Shown: positions 61,845 to 64,000 of the stretch, one piece after another
How the letters are laid out: each line of letters opens with the position of its first letter
How positions within the stretch are numbered: position 1 is the stretch's first letter
NCBI GenBank assembly: GCA_050952465.1
Contig: JBMNKZ010000005.1
Span: 62,001 to 126,000, forward strand
Direction of reading: 5' to 3'
Length of the DNA: 64,000 nucleotides
From: DUPU01 sp050952465
GTDB taxonomy: Bacteria > Bacillota > Dehalobacteriia > Dehalobacteriales > Dehalobacteriaceae
Notes under the pieces: generated by a model
Told to the model about the DNA's origin: nothing
The model's input: only the letters and a program-made list of their open reading frames with translations
Databases searched by the model: none
Position numbers and translations under genes: made by a program

Positions 61845-62576
61845 ATGAAAATCATAACTGTGTTTAAATGGTCAAGAAATCCGCAGGACGCCCGGGTGGG
61901 AGTGAACGGAACTATTGATTGGCGAGGTGTGAAGATGGCGGCAAACGATGATGATCCTGCGGTTATGGAAGTTGCCGGTAGTATAGCCGAAGGGGGAGAG
62001 ATTATCGGCCTCACGATAGGCGATGGCGACATCGCTTGGGCTGCTGCCCGAGGTGCGACACGTACTATGGTGGTGGCTGACGCTCAAACGGAATTGGACA
62101 GCTCAGTGACGGCTATGGTTCTTGCTGCTGCAATCAAACGCGTTGATGGTGTTGATGCAGTGCTTATAGGCGATTCAGCTTGGGACTATGGCGTGGTTGC
62201 CTCATTGATGGGGCAGCTTGGCTGGCCGGCTGTGGCCGGTGTTGTTTCGGCTACTAAGGAGCAAGGCCGCCTAAAGGTTACACGAAAGATGGGCAGCTCA
62301 TTAGAAATGCTTGAAGTTGAGGGTCCCGTGGTGCTAGCGGTAGCGGCAAACCGAGCTGAGAAGGACGTACCGGGCATGAAGGAAATTCTTGCGGCGCGGA
62401 AAAAACCTGTGGAACGCATTAAGTTGGCTGACTTGGGCCTTACGCCTGCCGAAAATGTCAACTCCAGGGGGAGCAGGTTCCCCGATACACCTCCTGCAAA
62501 AATAATAGACGGAACCGACCCTGCGACCGCATGCGAACAGCTTATAGCGTATCTGCGTGCGGACGGTGTGCTATAG
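61845..62576 (+). CDS. etfB: Electron transfer flavoprotein beta subunit
   Basis: 243 residues, ATG behind AAGGGGGAA. ETF beta (FixA-like): NDDDPAVMEVA, then the nucleotide-binding region VLAAAIKRVDGVDAVLIGDS, and the signature VAANRAEKDVPGMKEILAARKKPV. With EtfA it carries electrons between dehydrogenases. Close to etfA (48 bp). The genes 61062-64000 are richer in GC than the genes before 58 kb. Confidence 0.93.
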   Translation: MKIITVFKWSRNPQDARVGVNGTIDWRGVKMAANDDDPAVMEVAGSIAEGGEIIGLTIGDGDIAWAAARGATRTMVVADAQTELDSSVTAMVLAAAIKRVDGVDAVLIGDSAWDYGVVASLMGQLGWPAVAGVVSATKEQGRLKVTRKMGSSLEMLEVEGPVVLAVAANRAEKDVPGMKEILAARKKPVERIKLADLGLTPAENVNSRGSRFPDTPPAKIIDGTDPATACEQLIAYLRADGVL

Positions 62577-62624
62577 CACGTTCGGTGTCGTAGTTCCCAA
62601 TGGAAGGAGGATAAGGAGAATCCT

Positions 62625-63548
62625 ATGAATATGAACAGCTGGATAATTATTATAGACGAACGCCGTGCCGGCGGTATGCTTCATGCAGCCAAAAACCTTG
62701 GCGGCCAGGTTACGGCGGCTGTGGTTGGGCCGCGCGCTTTGGCGGATAACATGGCAAAATTAGGTTTTGACAAGGTGCTTTGTTTCGAGACGGCTGAAGG
62801 CGTTCCGGCAGAAGCTTATGCCGGGCAGGTTGCTGTGGCAGCCGACGCTGCTCAGCCTAGGATAGTGCTGTCATCTGACGCACCTGTCAGCCGCATGCTC
62901 CTCGGTACTGTTGCAGCAAAAGTGAACGCCGTAATGATCAGTGCTGTGCGCAATATTACCATCGATGGCGAGCACATTGTGGTAAGCCAGTCCGCGGCAG
63001 ACGGCAAGGTTTTGGAAGATATTGAGGTTAAAGGTACTCTGGCCGTGATTTTTGATGGGGAGGACGTTGAAGCATCTTCCGGAGAACCTGTTCCGGTGGA
63101 ACTAATACCCGTTGAGGATCCTGGCAAAAGGCTAAAAGTGGTAGAAAAAATTGAGGCTGGGGACAGCGCTGGATTGCTGACTGCAGCTCGCGTAGTGGGC
63201 GTCGGTTTGGGCGTAAGGTCCAGGGACGACCTGAAGCTTATCGACGAACTGGCAAATGCCCTGCACGCTGAAAAAGCTTGTACGCTGTCTATTTGCGATG
63301 ATATGCGTTGGTTTTCCTCAGACCGCGTGGTTGGTTCGTCACACAGCCAGATTGCTCCTGATCTTTATATGGCTGTGGGCATATCCGGTCAACCCCAGCA
63401 TATGTCCGGCATTCGCGATGCCAAGGTCGTGGTTGCCGTTAACAATGACCCGGAAGCTAGAATATTCAAAAACTGCGACTACGGTATTCTTGGTGATCTT
63501 TACAAGGTTGTCCCTGCACTGACTTCGGCATTCAAAAATATAGGATGA
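62625..63548 (+). CDS. etfA: Electron transfer flavoprotein alpha subunit
   Basis: 307 residues, ATG behind AGGAGGATAAGG. ETF alpha with the C-terminal FAD-binding motif: AARVVGVGLGVRSRDDLKLI, SDRVVGSSHSQIAPDLYMAV, GISGQPQHMSGIRDAKVVVA and NNDPEARIFKNCDYGILGD. The N-terminal half is the ETF-specific domain. It lacks an extra ferredoxin domain, so it is the plain (not FixB-bifurcating ferredoxin-fused) form. Confidence 0.93.
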   Translation: MNMNSWIIIIDERRAGGMLHAAKNLGGQVTAAVVGPRALADNMAKLGFDKVLCFETAEGVPAEAYAGQVAVAADAAQPRIVLSSDAPVSRMLLGTVAAKVNAVMISAVRNITIDGEHIVVSQSAADGKVLEDIEVKGTLAVIFDGEDVEASSGEPVPVELIPVEDPGKRLKVVEKIEAGDSAGLLTAARVVGVGLGVRSRDDLKLIDELANALHAEKACTLSICDDMRWFSSDRVVGSSHSQIAPDLYMAVGISGQPQHMSGIRDAKVVVAVNNDPEARIFKNCDYGILGDLYKVVPALTSAFKNIG

Positions 63549-63597
63549 TCCGAAGCGACATAAAAAAATAAAAAATCCAAAAAGGAGGAGAATGAAC

Positions 63598-64000
63598 ATG
63601 GCTAATCAAAACATCTCTTTTGACGCAGAATATGATCTTGTTGTCATTGGTGGAGGCGGTTCCGGTAAGTCTGCGGCGCTCACTGCTGTTCAGGGAGGCT
63701 TACGTGTTGCGTTGCTGGAAAAGATGGCTGAGACGGGTGGATCGTCAATTTATGCCGAAGGTACGTGTGCCTTTGAATCCAGTGAGCAAAAGGAACGCAA
63801 AGTGCCCCCGAAGGCTGGTGAACTTAATCAAAAGCATTATCCTTCACGGGAGGAAGGATTCCGCCGCTATATTGATTACAGTCACCACCGCGCTAATCCG
63901 GAGGTTGTCCGGATGTTTGTGGATAACTCAGCTGAAACCATTGATATCATGAAGTCGCTGGGTGTTAAGTATACCGATGTAACCATTTATGCCTATGATC
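63598..64000 (+). CDS. FAD-dependent oxidoreductase (fumarate reductase/ketosteroid dehydrogenase-like), partial
   Basis: 134 codons to the window end. ATG 63598 lies 9 nt after AAGGAGG; an ATG at 63592 is in frame but too close. The dinucleotide-binding motif VVIGGGGSGKSAALTAVQGG (~16-35) is followed by LLEKMAETGGSS, as in the flavoprotein subunit of fumarate reductase-like and 3-ketosteroid dehydrogenase-like enzymes. It lies 49 bp after etfA. It probably passes electrons to or from ETF. The active-site half lies beyond the window. Confidence 0.88.
   Translation, partial: MANQNISFDAEYDLVVIGGGGSGKSAALTAVQGGLRVALLEKMAETGGSSIYAEGTCAFESSEQKERKVPPKAGELNQKHYPSREEGFRRYIDYSHHRANPEVVRMFVDNSAETIDIMKSLGVKYTDVTIYAYD

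Overview
The window looks like a chromosomal segment of a strictly anaerobic, spore-forming, low-GC Firmicute of the Clostridia, probably Peptococcaceae-like. Supporting genes are sleB-ypeB germination genes, CotF-like coat proteins, a DUF1540 protein, UGA-encoded selenocysteine, a corrinoid-dehalogenase-like Fe-S protein, a TRAP transporter, sigma-54 regulation, ETF genes and frequent TTG starts with strong Shine-Dalgarno sites. The species cannot be fixed from the sequence alone.

Layout. 1-1257: part of an IS3-family element (called IS3a here). 1.3-22.4 kb: mostly housekeeping and sporulation genes: small spore/ferritin-like proteins, nth, an S41 protease, speE-speB, a four-tRNA cluster with two consensus promoters, ypeB-sleB, a Ca-type P-ATPase behind a yybP-ykoY-like riboswitch, two more tRNAs, an XRE-cupin regulator with hisD and a PHP phosphatase, a DUF362 ferredoxin protein, radC, asd and a nitrilase-type amidase. 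22.5-34.3 kb: an insertion-sequence-riddled island. An SLH gene is cut by IS3a copy 2, a second IS3-type element (IS3c) follows, then a three-gene overlapping operon: class III nucleotide cyclase, E2-like protein, and a PycTM-like membrane effector. This resembles a Pycsar anti-phage system carrying an extra conjugation-like gene. A decayed lipase gene, IS3b copy A (itself split by an IS21 element) and a HEPN-like gene complete the island. 34.9-46.4 kb: pfkA, a selenocysteine-containing arsenite methyltransferase, an EamA permease, a LysM protein, a frameshifted beta-propeller gene, and a LacI / RdhA-like / TRAP transporter cluster. 46.4-58.5 kb: IS3b copy B, a TPP-riboswitch-controlled thiamine salvage operon (thiM-thiE-HAD-thiD), and a PucR regulator plus EamA permease operon. 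Both genes of that operon are broken by IS elements: IS3a copy 3 in the permease, and IS3b copy C with a nested IS1182 in the regulator. 58.8-64 kb: a sigma-54 activator followed by SDR, etfB, etfA and the start of a flavoprotein oxidoreductase, visibly richer in GC than the rest.

Three points stand out. (1) The cyclase/E2-like/PycTM operon, whose cyclase has lost its 5' end to an IS. (2) The in-frame UGA of arsM at the catalytic-cysteine position, with a SECIS-like hairpin. (3) Long, conserved, highly base-paired noncoding segments between orfB and the right end of two different IS3-family elements (three copies of one, two complete copies of the other). Dispersed palindromic repeats with a TGACACAGGGGGAC core sit at gene 3' ends and in places supply the stop codon.
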